Below, piece by piece: positions 32,921 through 41,396 of a stretch of DNA of 64,000 nucleotides. The stretch covers positions 1,984,001 through 2,048,000 of the forward strand of contig CAWFGX010000001.1 in NCBI GenBank assembly GCA_963815375.1, written 5' to 3'. The notes under the pieces are model-generated. The model saw only the letters and a program-made list of their open reading frames with translations. It searched no databases and was not told where the DNA came from. Within the stretch, counting starts at the first letter, position 1. Each line of letters opens with the position of its first letter. The stretch is from JASHPR01 sp963815375 (lineage in GTDB: Bacteria; Actinomycetota; Actinomycetes; Streptosporangiales; Streptosporangiaceae). The position numbers were made by a program, and so were the translations under genes.

Positions 32921-34135
32921 TCAGCCGGCGGCCGATCCGGAGCTCTGCCCGAAGACGTAGGCAGCGCCATCACCGACGCTGTCAGCCCCGATGAGCAGGC
33001 GGCTGTCGTCCAGGGCTACGGACTGGCCGAAGCGGCCATTCACCACTCGCTTGCTCGAGGTCAGCACCTGCTGCAGCGGCCATCCTCCGACCCCGCTGGC
33101 GCGAAAGACGTACACGGCACCCCGCGCCTTGTCCTGCTGACTGGCTCCGACCAGGATCTCCGGGCCCAGCGCGGCCACTGAATATCCGAACCCACCCGGC
33201 CTGGCCGGGAGCAAGCTAGTCCCCTCTGCGTACCCGCTGGCCGTCGGCACGAATACGTATGCTGCGCCGTGGCCCGGGTTCTCGATGTTTCCCCCGGTCG
33301 CACTCATGATCACGTCGCGTCCGGTGACGGCTACCGCCCGTCCGAACAGATCCCCGCCCTGGCTGCCGGGTATACGCAGCTGGGCGACCTCGGTCCAACC
33401 GCCAGCTGAGCCCTGCCGGTAGACGAATCCTTCGCCCGGCTGCCGACTCCCGTTTCCGGTGCCCAACGCAGGGGCGCCGACCGCCGCTGTGGAACCATCG
33501 AGACCGACTGACAGGCCAAACGCCAGTCCTGCCTTCGCCTGCGGCGGTATCAGCTCCGCCGTCTGCCGCCATACGCCGGCAGACTTGGCAAACGCGTAGA
33601 CGGCGCCCCTCCAGTCGTCACGGGCAGGGTCTCCCACCAGGATGCCCGATGTGGATATTGCCACCGAGAACCCGAAACTGTTACCGCGCACCCCATCGGA
33701 TGGTTTCAGCACAGCAACCTGCGACCAGGCCCCGGCCGCAGACCGCTGGAACACGAAAGCGCAGCCAGCCCCCCACGATCCCACCACGACTGTGCTGCCG
33801 GCCAAGCCGACCGACTGTCCGAAGGAAGAGGTCGACGGGCCGGAACTGCCGCGCAGCACCGCGCTCATGGCCCAATGACCCGCGCTGCCGCGATCGAAGA
33901 CGTACACGTTGCCACCATGGGGACCGGTCTCATCAGGAGCCGAAACCACAGCGGTGTCCCTCTGGATCGCAGTCCAGACTCCGAAATGACCACCGTCATC
34001 CGGCGGCATTCCGTCCGTCAGCTGCGCCTGCTGGAGCCACGGACTTCGCTTTGCGGTCACGGCTGCTGCTGACGTCGCTGGCAAAGCGACAGCCACTGCC
34101 AAGCCCACGGCACCGAACACCATCCATAACGGCAT
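32921..34135 (-). CDS. Secreted FG-GAP-repeat beta-propeller protein
   Basis: 404 residues with a signal peptide (MPLWMVFGAVGLAVAVALPA ending SAAA). Six to seven blades of FG-GAP-like repeats follow, each with a motif such as FGQSVGLAGSTVVVGS, FGFSVAISTSGILVGDP, FGLSVGLDGSTAAVGAP, FGYSVAALGPEILVGAS and FGQSVALDDSRLLIGAD, interleaved with AYVF-type strands. The fold is an integrin-alpha-like propeller, an adhesion or scaffold type; the calcium sites are not clear. GGAGAG before ATG 34135 decides the start over an upstream in-frame ATG at 34177. The paired kelch lipoprotein next door runs the same way. Confidence 0.85.
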   Translation of the reverse strand: MPLWMVFGAVGLAVAVALPATSAAAVTAKRSPWLQQAQLTDGMPPDDGGHFGVWTAIQRDTAVVSAPDETGPHGGNVYVFDRGSAGHWAMSAVLRGSSGPSTSSFGQSVGLAGSTVVVGSWGAGCAFVFQRSAAGAWSQVAVLKPSDGVRGNSFGFSVAISTSGILVGDPARDDWRGAVYAFAKSAGVWRQTAELIPPQAKAGLAFGLSVGLDGSTAAVGAPALGTGNGSRQPGEGFVYRQGSAGGWTEVAQLRIPGSQGGDLFGRAVAVTGRDVIMSATGGNIENPGHGAAYVFVPTASGYAEGTSLLPARPGGFGYSVAALGPEILVGASQQDKARGAVYVFRASGVGGWPLQQVLTSSKRVVNGRFGQSVALDDSRLLIGADSVGDGAAYVFGQSSGSAAG

Positions 34136-34254
34136 ATTCTCTCCAGCCCGATAGAAATCACCGCAGAACGATTGCACTGGCCATGACCGATCCTGTCAGC
34201 ACGGCGAGGGTGCCGGGCCCGCGCTAAGGCGAAACAGCGAACCTGCCGAGACCG

Positions 34255-35517
34255 CTACTGGCTGTCCGGGGCAGGTGACGACAGCACCTCTGTCTGCGCG
34301 GTGCCGCCCGATTCGTCATCCATCGTGACGACGATCAGCTGCCGCCCGGTCCAGGCCAGGCTGGCATTGGTCAGGTCAGGGACCGGGCAGCTCGCCAGAT
34401 CGGTCCAGGCACCGGTCGAAGGGGCGAAGGCGGCCGCTGCGCCTGCCGGCGGGCGAGGGCTGGCGCCGGCCGTGGTGGCGAACACCACCATCGCCGACCC
34501 GGTCCACACGGCCGGCCCGGAGCCCCCGGAAAACTTCTCCGGCAGGTAGGTCCACGTCCCGGACGAGGGGTCGAACCAGGCGCCATCGAAGAAGTCCTGA
34601 GCCGGGCACGAGACGCCCGGCGGGCAGCTGCTGCCGCCGAGGAAGAGGAGCCGGCCGCCGGTGGCGGCAGCGGTGCCGAACGAGAAGCCGTCGTCCTGCT
34701 GGCCGTGAGGTGTCCCGGGCAGCTCACCGGGAAGGGAGGTCCAGGCCTGGTTTCCGGGAACCCATGAGTAGGCGCTGAAACGATAGCCGCTGGCAGTAAT
34801 GCCGTTGACCGCAGGCGGCCGGCTCGCGACCCAGGTGATGACCTCGCCGCCGGTCCATTCGGCCCCGACGGCGTAGGGCTGCCAGCCGGCGACGCCAGGC
34901 AGTGCTGGCACCGTTGTCCACGAGCGGGTGGCCGGGTCGAAGGCGGCACCCGCCCCGGGCTGGATCACGACCATCTGAGCGCCGGTCCACACGATCGTCT
35001 GCAGGTCGTCAATGGCGGCCGGCAGCGGAGCGGCCGGCAGCATTGTCCAGGTCCGGCTGGCCGGATCGTAGCTTGCCCCGTTCATGAGCAGCGAGAGGCT
35101 CCCGTTCCCGCCGCCCCAGAACAGCGCCCTGGTCCCGGTCCAGACGGCGAAGGCGCCGTCCCGCGGTGACAGCGGGGAGGCCGGCATCGGGGTCCAGGCG
35201 CGGGTCACCGGGTCATACGCTGCGCCGTCGCCGGCCTCCTGCCCACGGTCGCCCACTCCGCCCCAGATGAGAAGCTCGGTACCAGTCCACACCGATGCCT
35301 GCGAGGACCGAGGGGAAAGCGGCGGGGCGGGGGCAGCCCACCAGGTGAACCTGGCCAGGCTCTCCGCTGTCGCCTGCGCGCTGCCGCAACCCGGTGGCTG
35401 AGCCGAACAGGCCCACGACGCGGCCGTCGTGGGCACCGGGGATGGCGACTTCGCCGGGCTAGCACACCCGGCAACGACGAGGACGGCACCGGCCCCCGCG
35501 ATGACACGGTGTCTCAT
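34255..35517 (-). CDS. Kelch-repeat lipoprotein
   Basis: 420 residues. Lipobox VVAGC gives a lipid anchor at Cys after MRHRVIAGAGAVLVVAGC. Repeats of W-T-G-x-x-L-I-W-G-G and Y-D-P-x-x-x-W-T-x-x-P, for example VWTGTELLIWGG, VWTGTRALFWGGG, AEWTGGEVITW, AVWTGSAMVVF, are kelch/galactose-oxidase-like blades. The extracellular propeller may bind glycan or protein; no catalytic residues are visible. ATG 35517 fits a signal peptide. Upstream in-frame ATGs (35640 and 35556) would put sequence before the signal. Confidence 0.86.
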   Translation of the reverse strand: MRHRVIAGAGAVLVVAGCASPAKSPSPVPTTAASWACSAQPPGCGSAQATAESLARFTWWAAPAPPLSPRSSQASVWTGTELLIWGGVGDRGQEAGDGAAYDPVTRAWTPMPASPLSPRDGAFAVWTGTRALFWGGGNGSLSLLMNGASYDPASRTWTMLPAAPLPAAIDDLQTIVWTGAQMVVIQPGAGAAFDPATRSWTTVPALPGVAGWQPYAVGAEWTGGEVITWVASRPPAVNGITASGYRFSAYSWVPGNQAWTSLPGELPGTPHGQQDDGFSFGTAAATGGRLLFLGGSSCPPGVSCPAQDFFDGAWFDPSSGTWTYLPEKFSGGSGPAVWTGSAMVVFATTAGASPRPPAGAAAAFAPSTGAWTDLASCPVPDLTNASLAWTGRQLIVVTMDDESGGTAQTEVLSSPAPDSQ

Positions 35518-35729
35518 GCCGTCTTTGACGGCGGCTAGCCACGGGCGGTTCCCGGCCATAAGGCGCGGATCACCCACCGGGGTGACCCGCAGGACATATC
35601 TGCTGTTCACGCGCGCCCGAGCCGGCCACCGGCGCGGCAACGCAGCCGTACCTAACGGCGGCTCGGTGCGGTCGGCGCTCAGGCCGTACGGACTATACGA
35701 TATGTAGTACTTATGCTATCTTCCGAGGC

Positions 35730-36635
35730 ATGAATGATGTACTAGACGTCCGTGATCTGCGGATGCGGTACGGCAAAACCGACGTGCTCAACGGGGTCAG
35801 CTTCGCGGCGCGCCGTGGCGAGGTGCTCGCCCTGCTCGGGCCGAACGGCGCGGGCAAGACCACCACGATCGAGATCCTCGAGGGCTTCCGCATTCGCTCG
35901 GCGGGCGAGGTCAGCGTGCTCGGCACCGACCCCGCGCGCGGCAATGAGGCGTGGCGGGCGAGGACCGGCGTCGTACTGCAGTCCTGGCGTGACCACGCGA
36001 AATGGCAGGTCCGTGAGCTGCTCGCGCACCTGGGCCGCTACTACGCGCCGTATTCCACGGCGAGCGTCACGCGCCCCTGGGACGCCGATGACCTGCTGGA
36101 GATCGTCGGGCTGACCCCACACGCGCGCAAGCGCGTGCGCAACCTGTCCGGCGGGCAGCGGCGCCGCCTCGACGTGGCGATCGGCATCGTGGGGCGGCCC
36201 GAGCTGCTGTTCCTCGACGAGCCGACGGCCGGCTTCGACCCCGAGGCCAGACGCGACTTCCATGACGTGGTGCACCGGCTCACCGACCTCGAGGCGACCA
36301 CGATTCTGCTCACCACGCACGACCTAGACGAGGCGGAGCGGCTCGCGGACCGCATCCTGATCCTGGCCGGCGGCACGATCATCGCGGACGGCTCCGCCGA
36401 TGAACTGGCCCGCGCGATGGCGGGCCAGTCCGAGGTGCGGTGGAGCCGGGACGGGCAGCGGTTCGTGCACGCGGCGGACGACGCGACGGCGTTCGTCAGG
36501 GAGCTGTTCCGGCAGTACGGCGAGTCGATCGAGGATCTGGAGGTACGCCGGGCCACCTTGGAGGACACGTACATGGCACTGGTCCGCCAGGCGGAGCACG
36601 GTGCGCCGCGCAGGCTCACGGCGGTGGCGGCATGA
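35730..36635 (+). CDS. ABC-2-type transporter ATPase (drug-resistance type)
   Basis: 301 residues. Walker A GPNGAGKTTT, Q-loop LQSW, signature NLSGGQRRRLDVAIGI, Walker B LLFLDEPTAGFD and LLTTHD. The C-terminal extension (about 230-301) is typical of DrrA/CcmA-type ATPases. The ATG lies in an AT-rich promoter region (TATACGATATGTAGTACTTA, 35695-35714). It overlaps the permease by ATGA. Likely exporter of a hydrophobic compound or antibiotic, with the permease and small XRE regulator downstream in one operon. Confidence 0.94.
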   Translation: MNDVLDVRDLRMRYGKTDVLNGVSFAARRGEVLALLGPNGAGKTTTIEILEGFRIRSAGEVSVLGTDPARGNEAWRARTGVVLQSWRDHAKWQVRELLAHLGRYYAPYSTASVTRPWDADDLLEIVGLTPHARKRVRNLSGGQRRRLDVAIGIVGRPELLFLDEPTAGFDPEARRDFHDVVHRLTDLEATTILLTTHDLDEAERLADRILILAGGTIIADGSADELARAMAGQSEVRWSRDGQRFVHAADDATAFVRELFRQYGESIEDLEVRRATLEDTYMALVRQAEHGAPRRLTAVAA

Positions 36636-37486
36636 ACCCGGCGCTGGTGGCGACGCGAGCGGGCCTTTCCCGCGGCTGGATCGAGTTCAAGCAGACCCTG
36701 ACCACACGGAGTGACCTGCTCGGCATCCTGATCCCGATCGGCGGCCTCCTCGCCGCGATGATCTGGACCCGGCACACGAACGTGCCGGGAACGCACTTCT
36801 CGCTGGGCACCACAATGCTGGTCAGCGTGCTCGGCCTGAACGTCGTATTTTACGGAGTCGTCACTATGGGCGACCTGATCGTGGTCGAACGCGAAGACGG
36901 CACTCTGCTGCGGGCCAAGGCCATCCCGAACGGCATGATCGGCTACCTGCTCGGCAAGATCGTCAACATCTCCGGGCAGACGGCGTTCGTTTTCGCGGTC
37001 ACGCTGCTCGCCGGCGCTTTCCTGTTCACCGGCCTGGCGATCGGCAGCCCCGGTAGCTGGCTGACGCTGGCCTGGGTGCTCGTGCTCGGGCTGCTCGCCA
37101 CGTTGCCACTTGGCGCCATGCTCGGGTCGCTGTTTCCCAGCCAGCGCAGCGCCGGGCCCTGGTGGCTGCTGACGCTGAGCGCGCTGGCCGCGATCTCCGG
37201 CATCTTCTACCCGATCACTCACCTGCCGGTGTTCCTGCAGTGGACCGGGCAGGTGTTCCCGATGTACTGGCTGGGGCTCGGGATGCGTTCGGCGCTGCTG
37301 CCGCACGCGATGGCGGCGGTGGAAGTCGGCCATTCGTGGCGCCACCTGGCCACGTTCGGCGTCCTGTCCGCGTGGGCGGTCGCGGGCCTCGTGCTGGCGC
37401 CGGCAGTGCTGCGGCGGATGGCGCGCCGTGAGTCCGGCTCGGCCGTCGCCGCCCGCCGCCAGAAGGTGCTGGGGGCCCATGAGTGA
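36632..37486 (+). CDS. ABC-2-type permease
   Basis: 284 residues, six transmembrane segments (first about 32-50, GILIPIGGLLAAMIW). The conserved ABC-2 segment with REDGTLLRAKAIP and SGIFYPITHLPVFLQW is present. It couples to the ATPase by a four-base overlap and to the small regulator by an 8-base overlap. The basic C-terminus (AVAARRQKVLGAHE) is cytosolic. Confidence 0.92.
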   Translation: MNPALVATRAGLSRGWIEFKQTLTTRSDLLGILIPIGGLLAAMIWTRHTNVPGTHFSLGTTMLVSVLGLNVVFYGVVTMGDLIVVEREDGTLLRAKAIPNGMIGYLLGKIVNISGQTAFVFAVTLLAGAFLFTGLAIGSPGSWLTLAWVLVLGLLATLPLGAMLGSLFPSQRSAGPWWLLTLSALAAISGIFYPITHLPVFLQWTGQVFPMYWLGLGMRSALLPHAMAAVEVGHSWRHLATFGVLSAWAVAGLVLAPAVLRRMARRESGSAVAARRQKVLGAHE

Positions 37487-37715
37487 GGCCATCTACAACC
37501 GGATCGCCATGCTGCGGGCCGAGCGCGGGATCTCCCGGCGCAAGCTGGCCGACGCACTCGGGGTGCACTACCAGACGGTCGGCTACCTGGAGCGCGGCGA
37601 GTACAGCCCGAGCCTGCACCTCGCGCTGCGAATCGCCGCGTACTTCGAGGTCCCGGTCGAGGTGATCTTTTCCACCGAGCCGTTCCCCCGGCTAGGCACA
37701 GCCGCGACTGCTTAA
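37479..37715 (+). CDS. Small XRE-family regulator of the ABC operon
   Basis: 78 residues, one HTH_XRE domain: AERGISRRKLADALGVHYQT then VGYLERGEYSPSLHLALRIA. It resembles YozG/CopG-size regulators often found as the last gene of ABC-2 operons. It probably represses the AT-rich promoter before 35730. Start ATG 37479 lies inside the permease end; a longer frame from 37428 would begin in permease sequence. Confidence 0.88.
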   Translation: MSEAIYNRIAMLRAERGISRRKLADALGVHYQTVGYLERGEYSPSLHLALRIAAYFEVPVEVIFSTEPFPRLGTAATA

Positions 37716-37857
37716 CGACTATCCAGCGTCCGGACACAGGCCCAGGCGATCCTTACGGTGGGAGATGGCGGCGGCTTCGCTGCGGTGCTGAGGCCGGTGG
37801 AAGGCGCCGGCAGCCTTGCGGGCTGGCTGCTGGTGACCGGTCACAAGAGCGGGGATA

Positions 37858-37957
37858 GGGAGGCCTCCCCAATCCGGCATGGCCGATGCGCAGTCATAAG
37901 AGGTGCATAGGTCCTTACACCGTCCGGCAAAAGGGGGACGCCATGCACCTTCCCACT
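37858..37957 (+). repeat. Duplicated leader/promoter/start module, copy A
   Basis: About 100 bases closely matching 42791-42890. Shared blocks: GGGAG-N2-CTCCCC dyad, AATCCGGC, AGTCATAA, GCATAGGTC, CAAAAGGGGGAC and ATGC-CCTTCCCACT. The unit includes promoter-like sequence, ribosome-binding site (AAGGGGG) and the first codons of the signal peptide. It precedes a DUF4232 gene here and an unrelated lipoprotein at the other site. Confidence 0.82.
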
Positions 37958-38509
37958 CGCTCTCCGAGGCGACTCATCGGCGCGGCCGCGATAGCGTGCG
38001 CCACAGCGCTGATCCCGGCGGGCGCGCTCGCCGCCACATCCTCACCCCAGGCACCAGCGGCCGCGGCGAGCGCGCCCAGGTGCGCAACATCCGGGCTGGT
38101 GGTCTGGATGGACACCTTTGGAAACGGCGCCGCGGGCACTGTCTACTACACCCTTGAGTTCACCAACCTGTCCGGGCATGCATGCACGCTCCACGGCTCG
38201 CCCGGGGTGTCCGCGGTCAGCCTCAGCGGCCGCCAGCTCGGCAGCCCGGCAGGCGGGGACTACTCCGGCAACGTGCCCGCGGTCATGCTAGCCAGCGGAC
38301 GGACCGCTTACGCGCGGCTGGCCTACAGCGACGTGATCACCGGCAACAACTTCTGCACGACACTCGCTGCGGGCCTGCGTGTCTACCCGCCGAACCAGTT
38401 CGCGTCCAAGGTGATCCCGTACCCGATCGCTGCGTGCACGCGCAGCGGGCTGGTCTTCATGAATGTAGGGCCGGTGCAGGCAGCGCCGCCGCCTGGTTCG
38501 GGGCTCTGA
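37943..38509 (+). CDS. Secreted DUF4232-like protein
   Basis: 188 residues. A signal peptide (basic HLPTRSPRR, hydrophobic GAAAIACATALIPAGALAA) is followed by an exported beta-rich domain. Cysteines at CATSG, HACTLHG, NNFCTT and AACTRSG could form two disulfides, as in the DUF4232 family. Conserved-looking LEFTNLSGHACTLHGSPGVS supports the call. ATG 37943 is decided by AAGGGGG and by the module shared with 42876. Function unknown; outer-surface adhesin-like beta sandwich is possible. Confidence 0.83.
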   Translation: MHLPTRSPRRLIGAAAIACATALIPAGALAATSSPQAPAAAASAPRCATSGLVVWMDTFGNGAAGTVYYTLEFTNLSGHACTLHGSPGVSAVSLSGRQLGSPAGGDYSGNVPAVMLASGRTAYARLAYSDVITGNNFCTTLAAGLRVYPPNQFASKVIPYPIAACTRSGLVFMNVGPVQAAPPPGSGL

Positions 38510-38553
38510 CGTCACCGCGTGGCGGTAGCCGCGCAGATCGGGGACACGACAGC

Positions 38554-38579
38554 GCCCCGCTGGCCGCCGCCAGCGGGGC
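38554..38579. terminator. 10-bp stem-loop between convergent genes
   Basis: GCCCCGCTGG (38554-38563), hexaloop, CCAGCGGGGC (38570-38579), perfect pairing, between the convergent DUF4232 and methyltransferase genes. No T tract. A bidirectional terminator is likely. Confidence 0.75.
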
Positions 38580-38638
38580 CCTGTGCCCGTGGTCGCGATC
38601 GCTCGCTTCTGCCGCCAGCAGGGAGCCGCCAGTGCGTT

Positions 38639-39295
38639 TTAGGTTGCCTGGGCCAGGATGAGGCTGTGCCCGCTGTCGCCTTCGGGGATGTGGCGGTACC
38701 AGATGGGGGTGAGCTGAGCTGCTGGCAGCCAGCGCAGATAGGAACCGGTGTCCGCGTGATCCCAGAACATGTCGGCGCCGAGGTAGGGCTCGGTTCCACT
38801 CCATCTGCGGGCCCCGACAATAGCCAGGAAATAACCGCCCGGGCGGATCCACTCGCGCACGCGGGGGAACAGTGCCTGCTGGTCAGCGAGCGGTACGTGG
38901 ATCAGGGCGTAGAACGAAACAACGGCGTCGACGCTGCCAGGCCGCAGACTCAACGCTGTCATGTCAGCCTGTACGAACCAGGCCGCGGGAACGAACTGGT
39001 GAGCGCGGCGGAGCTGGACGGCCGAGAAATCCACGCCGAGCACCCGCAGACCGTGGCCGGCCAGCTCACGGGTTGCCGGAATCCCCGCTCCGCAGCCCAG
39101 ATCCACGACCCGGGCACCGGATGGCAGCCGGCCAGCCAGTTCAGCTGTCCAGCCCGCATAACGGCTCACGTCCTCGGCGGACGAAGCGGCCGCGGCACCA
39201 TCGTCGCTCCGGTATGCCATCGAGATGATGTCGTAGCCGCGGCGGACAAGGTCACGCTGCCGGGCCCGCTCGGCCACATCACCGGAATCCGCCAT
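38639..39295 (-). CDS. SAM-dependent class I methyltransferase
   Basis: 218 residues. Motif I VVDLGCGAGIPATREL, acidic motif-I end GVDFSAVQL, post-I QADMTALSLRPG and motif-IV VSFYALIHVPL. The methyl acceptor is unknown. There is no membrane segment. The short 39330 gene lies upstream on the same strand, with a 34-base gap, so they may share a transcript. Confidence 0.9.
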   Translation of the reverse strand: MADSGDVAERARQRDLVRRGYDIISMAYRSDDGAAAASSAEDVSRYAGWTAELAGRLPSGARVVDLGCGAGIPATRELAGHGLRVLGVDFSAVQLRRAHQFVPAAWFVQADMTALSLRPGSVDAVVSFYALIHVPLADQQALFPRVREWIRPGGYFLAIVGARRWSGTEPYLGADMFWDHADTGSYLRWLPAAQLTPIWYRHIPEGDSGHSLILAQAT

Positions 39296-39329
39296 CGGCC
39301 CATCCTGCCAGTCAGAATGCGAGCGACAA

Positions 39330-39590
39330 TCAGCTCCGGCCGGGCGGACTATCCAGCAGATGACCGGCCCGCCGCTCGATCTTGCTGCGCACAGCGCGGC
39401 GAAGTTGCTTATGCAGGCTCGGATCCATGCCTTCCGCGGCGAAGACTGCGTCGGTGAATGCGTCCAGATCGCGGGGCGGAGCGTTCATCAGCATGTCGTA
39501 CTCAGCCGTCTGGCCGCAGAAACCGAGCTCAACGCACAGCTCTTCAAGCAGCCAGCACACCTCGGACTCAAATGTCTTCCTGGCCGCCAT
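39330..39590 (-). CDS. Small hypothetical protein
   Basis: 86 residues, not recognised. Predicted helical. Composition: MAARKTFESEVCWLLEEL then CVELGFCGQTAEYDMLM, later DLDAFTDAVFAAEGMD and a Lys/Arg-rich helix. The first part carries a C-x6-C-x5-C run of cysteines. Similar short proteins are frequent in actinomycete genomes with no assigned role. Start ATG 39590, ribosome-binding site weak. Confidence 0.66.
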   Translation of the reverse strand: MAARKTFESEVCWLLEELCVELGFCGQTAEYDMLMNAPPRDLDAFTDAVFAAEGMDPSLHKQLRRAVRSKIERRAGHLLDSPPGRS

Positions 39591-39642
39591 GACGTCATAG
39601 TCCCATTGCCGCAGGCCTCAGCGGCGAGCAGGCATGCGGGCG

Positions 39643-40656
39643 TCAGGCGCGGACCGCAGAGCCCTCGGCGGGCGCGGCGGTGGGTTCGGCCGGACGCGGG
39701 GTCCGTTCCCGGGTGGCCAGGTACAGCCGCAGTACGAAGATCCATAGCAGGACGGATGAGGCGACGTGCACCCAGACCAGGCCGGCCTGCAGGTGGTTGA
39801 AGTACTGCGTGTAGCCGATGATCCCCTGAATTCCCAGTCCGACGAGGACCAGCCAGCCGAAGCGGACCGCCTGCCGGGGCGCGGGGGAGAACCGGAGCCC
39901 GATCACCAGCGCGACCGCTAGCGCGCCGATGAACCAGCCGATGTCGGCGTGCAGCTGGGTGACGTTCTCCAGCGAGAAGTGGAACCGCGGGACCGTCGTG
40001 CGGTGCCCGTGCGCGTCGACTGTCGTGCCGGCCAGCGGCCCGGTGCCGGTCACCACGGTGCCGGCCGCGAGCATCAGCGCCGTGACGCCCACGAGCAGCG
40101 CCGCCTGCACCCGCAGATCCGTCCGGACCAGGGGCCGCGCCGGCCCGGAGCCCTCTGACACCCGCACGTGCAGCACAACCGCGACCGCCAGAATCGCCGA
40201 GGACAGCAGGTAATGCAGGGACACCAAGGCCGGGTTCAGCCGGCTGAGCACGAGGAGCCCGCCGACCACCGCCTGCACGACGACGCCCAGCGGCAGCGCG
40301 GCCGACAGCCAGACCAGGTCGCGGCGGCGTTGCCCGTCCGGCCTATAGCACAGGCAGGCGATGAACGCCAGGCCGGCGATCGCGGCGAGCGGGAAGTTCA
40401 GCAGCCGGTTGCCGAACTCGATCGCGGTGTTCAGCGTGGTCTGCCCGGTGCTGTGCGCGGCGGCCACGCTGGTCTTCGTGCACTGCGGCCAGTCCGGGCA
40501 GCCGAGCCCGGACGACGAAAGCCGGACCGCCTCTCCGGTGGCGATGATGACGGCATTGGCGATCACAGCGGCCAGCGCGAACCCGCGCACCGACGCCTGA
40601 GTCGGCCGCAGCACCGGGGCCGCAACACGGGTAAGCCAGGAAGACACGCGCCCCAT
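39643..40656 (-). CDS. ctaA: Heme A synthase (CtaA/COX15)
   Basis: 337 residues, eight transmembrane segments. It oxidises heme O to heme A for cytochrome aa3 oxidase. Signatures: the extracellular Cys pair GLGCPDWPQC (type-1 CtaA), EFGNRLLNF with the conserved Glu/Asn/Arg, heme-ligand His in LHYLLSS and the second half (NVTQLHADIGWF, VWVHVASSVLL). The C-terminus is a Pro/Ala-rich tail. Stands alone; protoheme IX farnesyltransferase (ctaB) is not next to it in the window. Confidence 0.95.
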   Translation of the reverse strand: MGRVSSWLTRVAAPVLRPTQASVRGFALAAVIANAVIIATGEAVRLSSSGLGCPDWPQCTKTSVAAAHSTGQTTLNTAIEFGNRLLNFPLAAIAGLAFIACLCYRPDGQRRRDLVWLSAALPLGVVVQAVVGGLLVLSRLNPALVSLHYLLSSAILAVAVVLHVRVSEGSGPARPLVRTDLRVQAALLVGVTALMLAAGTVVTGTGPLAGTTVDAHGHRTTVPRFHFSLENVTQLHADIGWFIGALAVALVIGLRFSPAPRQAVRFGWLVLVGLGIQGIIGYTQYFNHLQAGLVWVHVASSVLLWIFVLRLYLATRERTPRPAEPTAAPAEGSAVRA

Positions 40657-40732
40657 CGTAATGAACGTTTTTCATCCTGATCTTGGGCGCATGAGCACGC
40701 ACACCAGCACAGGTGCCGAGGGTGAGATCTGC

Positions 40733-41311
40733 TCAGCTGAGCGACGAACTCGCTGCCCGTAGGTCTTCCAGGGCGGTGGCGGTGTAGGGCGCAAGTCCTC
40801 CCTCGGTGTCGTCGTGGGCCGCCAGCCACTCGGAGTAGCCCCGTTTGAACGCGAGGACGCCCATCTCGCCTGCAAGGTGTGCGATCGGGTCCGGCACGCC
40901 CCGTGCCTTGAGAGCATTGGTCATTGCTGCTGCGAGGCCCACGCTCTTGAGGGCGTCGCGCTCCTGCAGCTCGGTGCTGGCTGCGATCGCTGCCTTCAGG
41001 CGGGGGCCGAGCTCGCGGTTCATCGGGCCCATCGCGCTCGACGCCCGCTCGAGCCCGGCCGCGACCGCCTCGAGCGGGCTGGCGATCTGCGGCGCCTCGG
41101 CGATCCCCTCGGCCAGCAGCCGGCTCAGCACTTCTTGCCCGGCCACGAGGAGCTCGCGCTTGTCCGAGAAATGCCGGAAGAAGGTGCTCTTGGTGACCCC
41201 GGCGCGCTCAGCGATCTGCGCGACCGTCGTGGCGTCGTATCCCTGCTCGGTGAACAGGTCCACCGCAGCCACGACCATCCTCTCCCGCGCGCCAGGTTCC
41301 CATCGGGCCAT
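40733..41311 (-). CDS. TetR-family repressor
   Basis: 192 residues. N-terminal helix-turn-helix RMVVAAVDLFTEQGYDATTV, AQIAERAGVTKSTFFRHFSD. Helical ligand domain after residue 60. Divergent from an NAD-dependent epimerase-like gene with a 12-12-12 operator between them, so it probably represses both. The ligand is unknown. Confidence 0.93.
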   Translation of the reverse strand: MARWEPGARERMVVAAVDLFTEQGYDATTVAQIAERAGVTKSTFFRHFSDKRELLVAGQEVLSRLLAEGIAEAPQIASPLEAVAAGLERASSAMGPMNRELGPRLKAAIAASTELQERDALKSVGLAAAMTNALKARGVPDPIAHLAGEMGVLAFKRGYSEWLAAHDDTEGGLAPYTATALEDLRAASSSLS

Positions 41312-41334
41312 GAGCCCATCCTAGGTGATGCGAC

Positions 41335-41370
41335 CTTTGTCCCATCGCCTGCTACAGTGATGGGACAAAG
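41335..41370. promoter_or_regulatory. Operator: perfect 12-bp inverted repeat between TetR and epimerase genes
   Basis: CTTTGTCCCATC (41335-41346) and GATGGGACAAAG (41359-41370) are perfectly complementary with a 12-base centre. The centre contains CTACAG, a possible -10. This is the obvious binding site of the divergent TetR protein. Confidence 0.85.
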
Positions 41371-41396
41371 CTCCCGTCACTTCCGAGGAGAACCTC

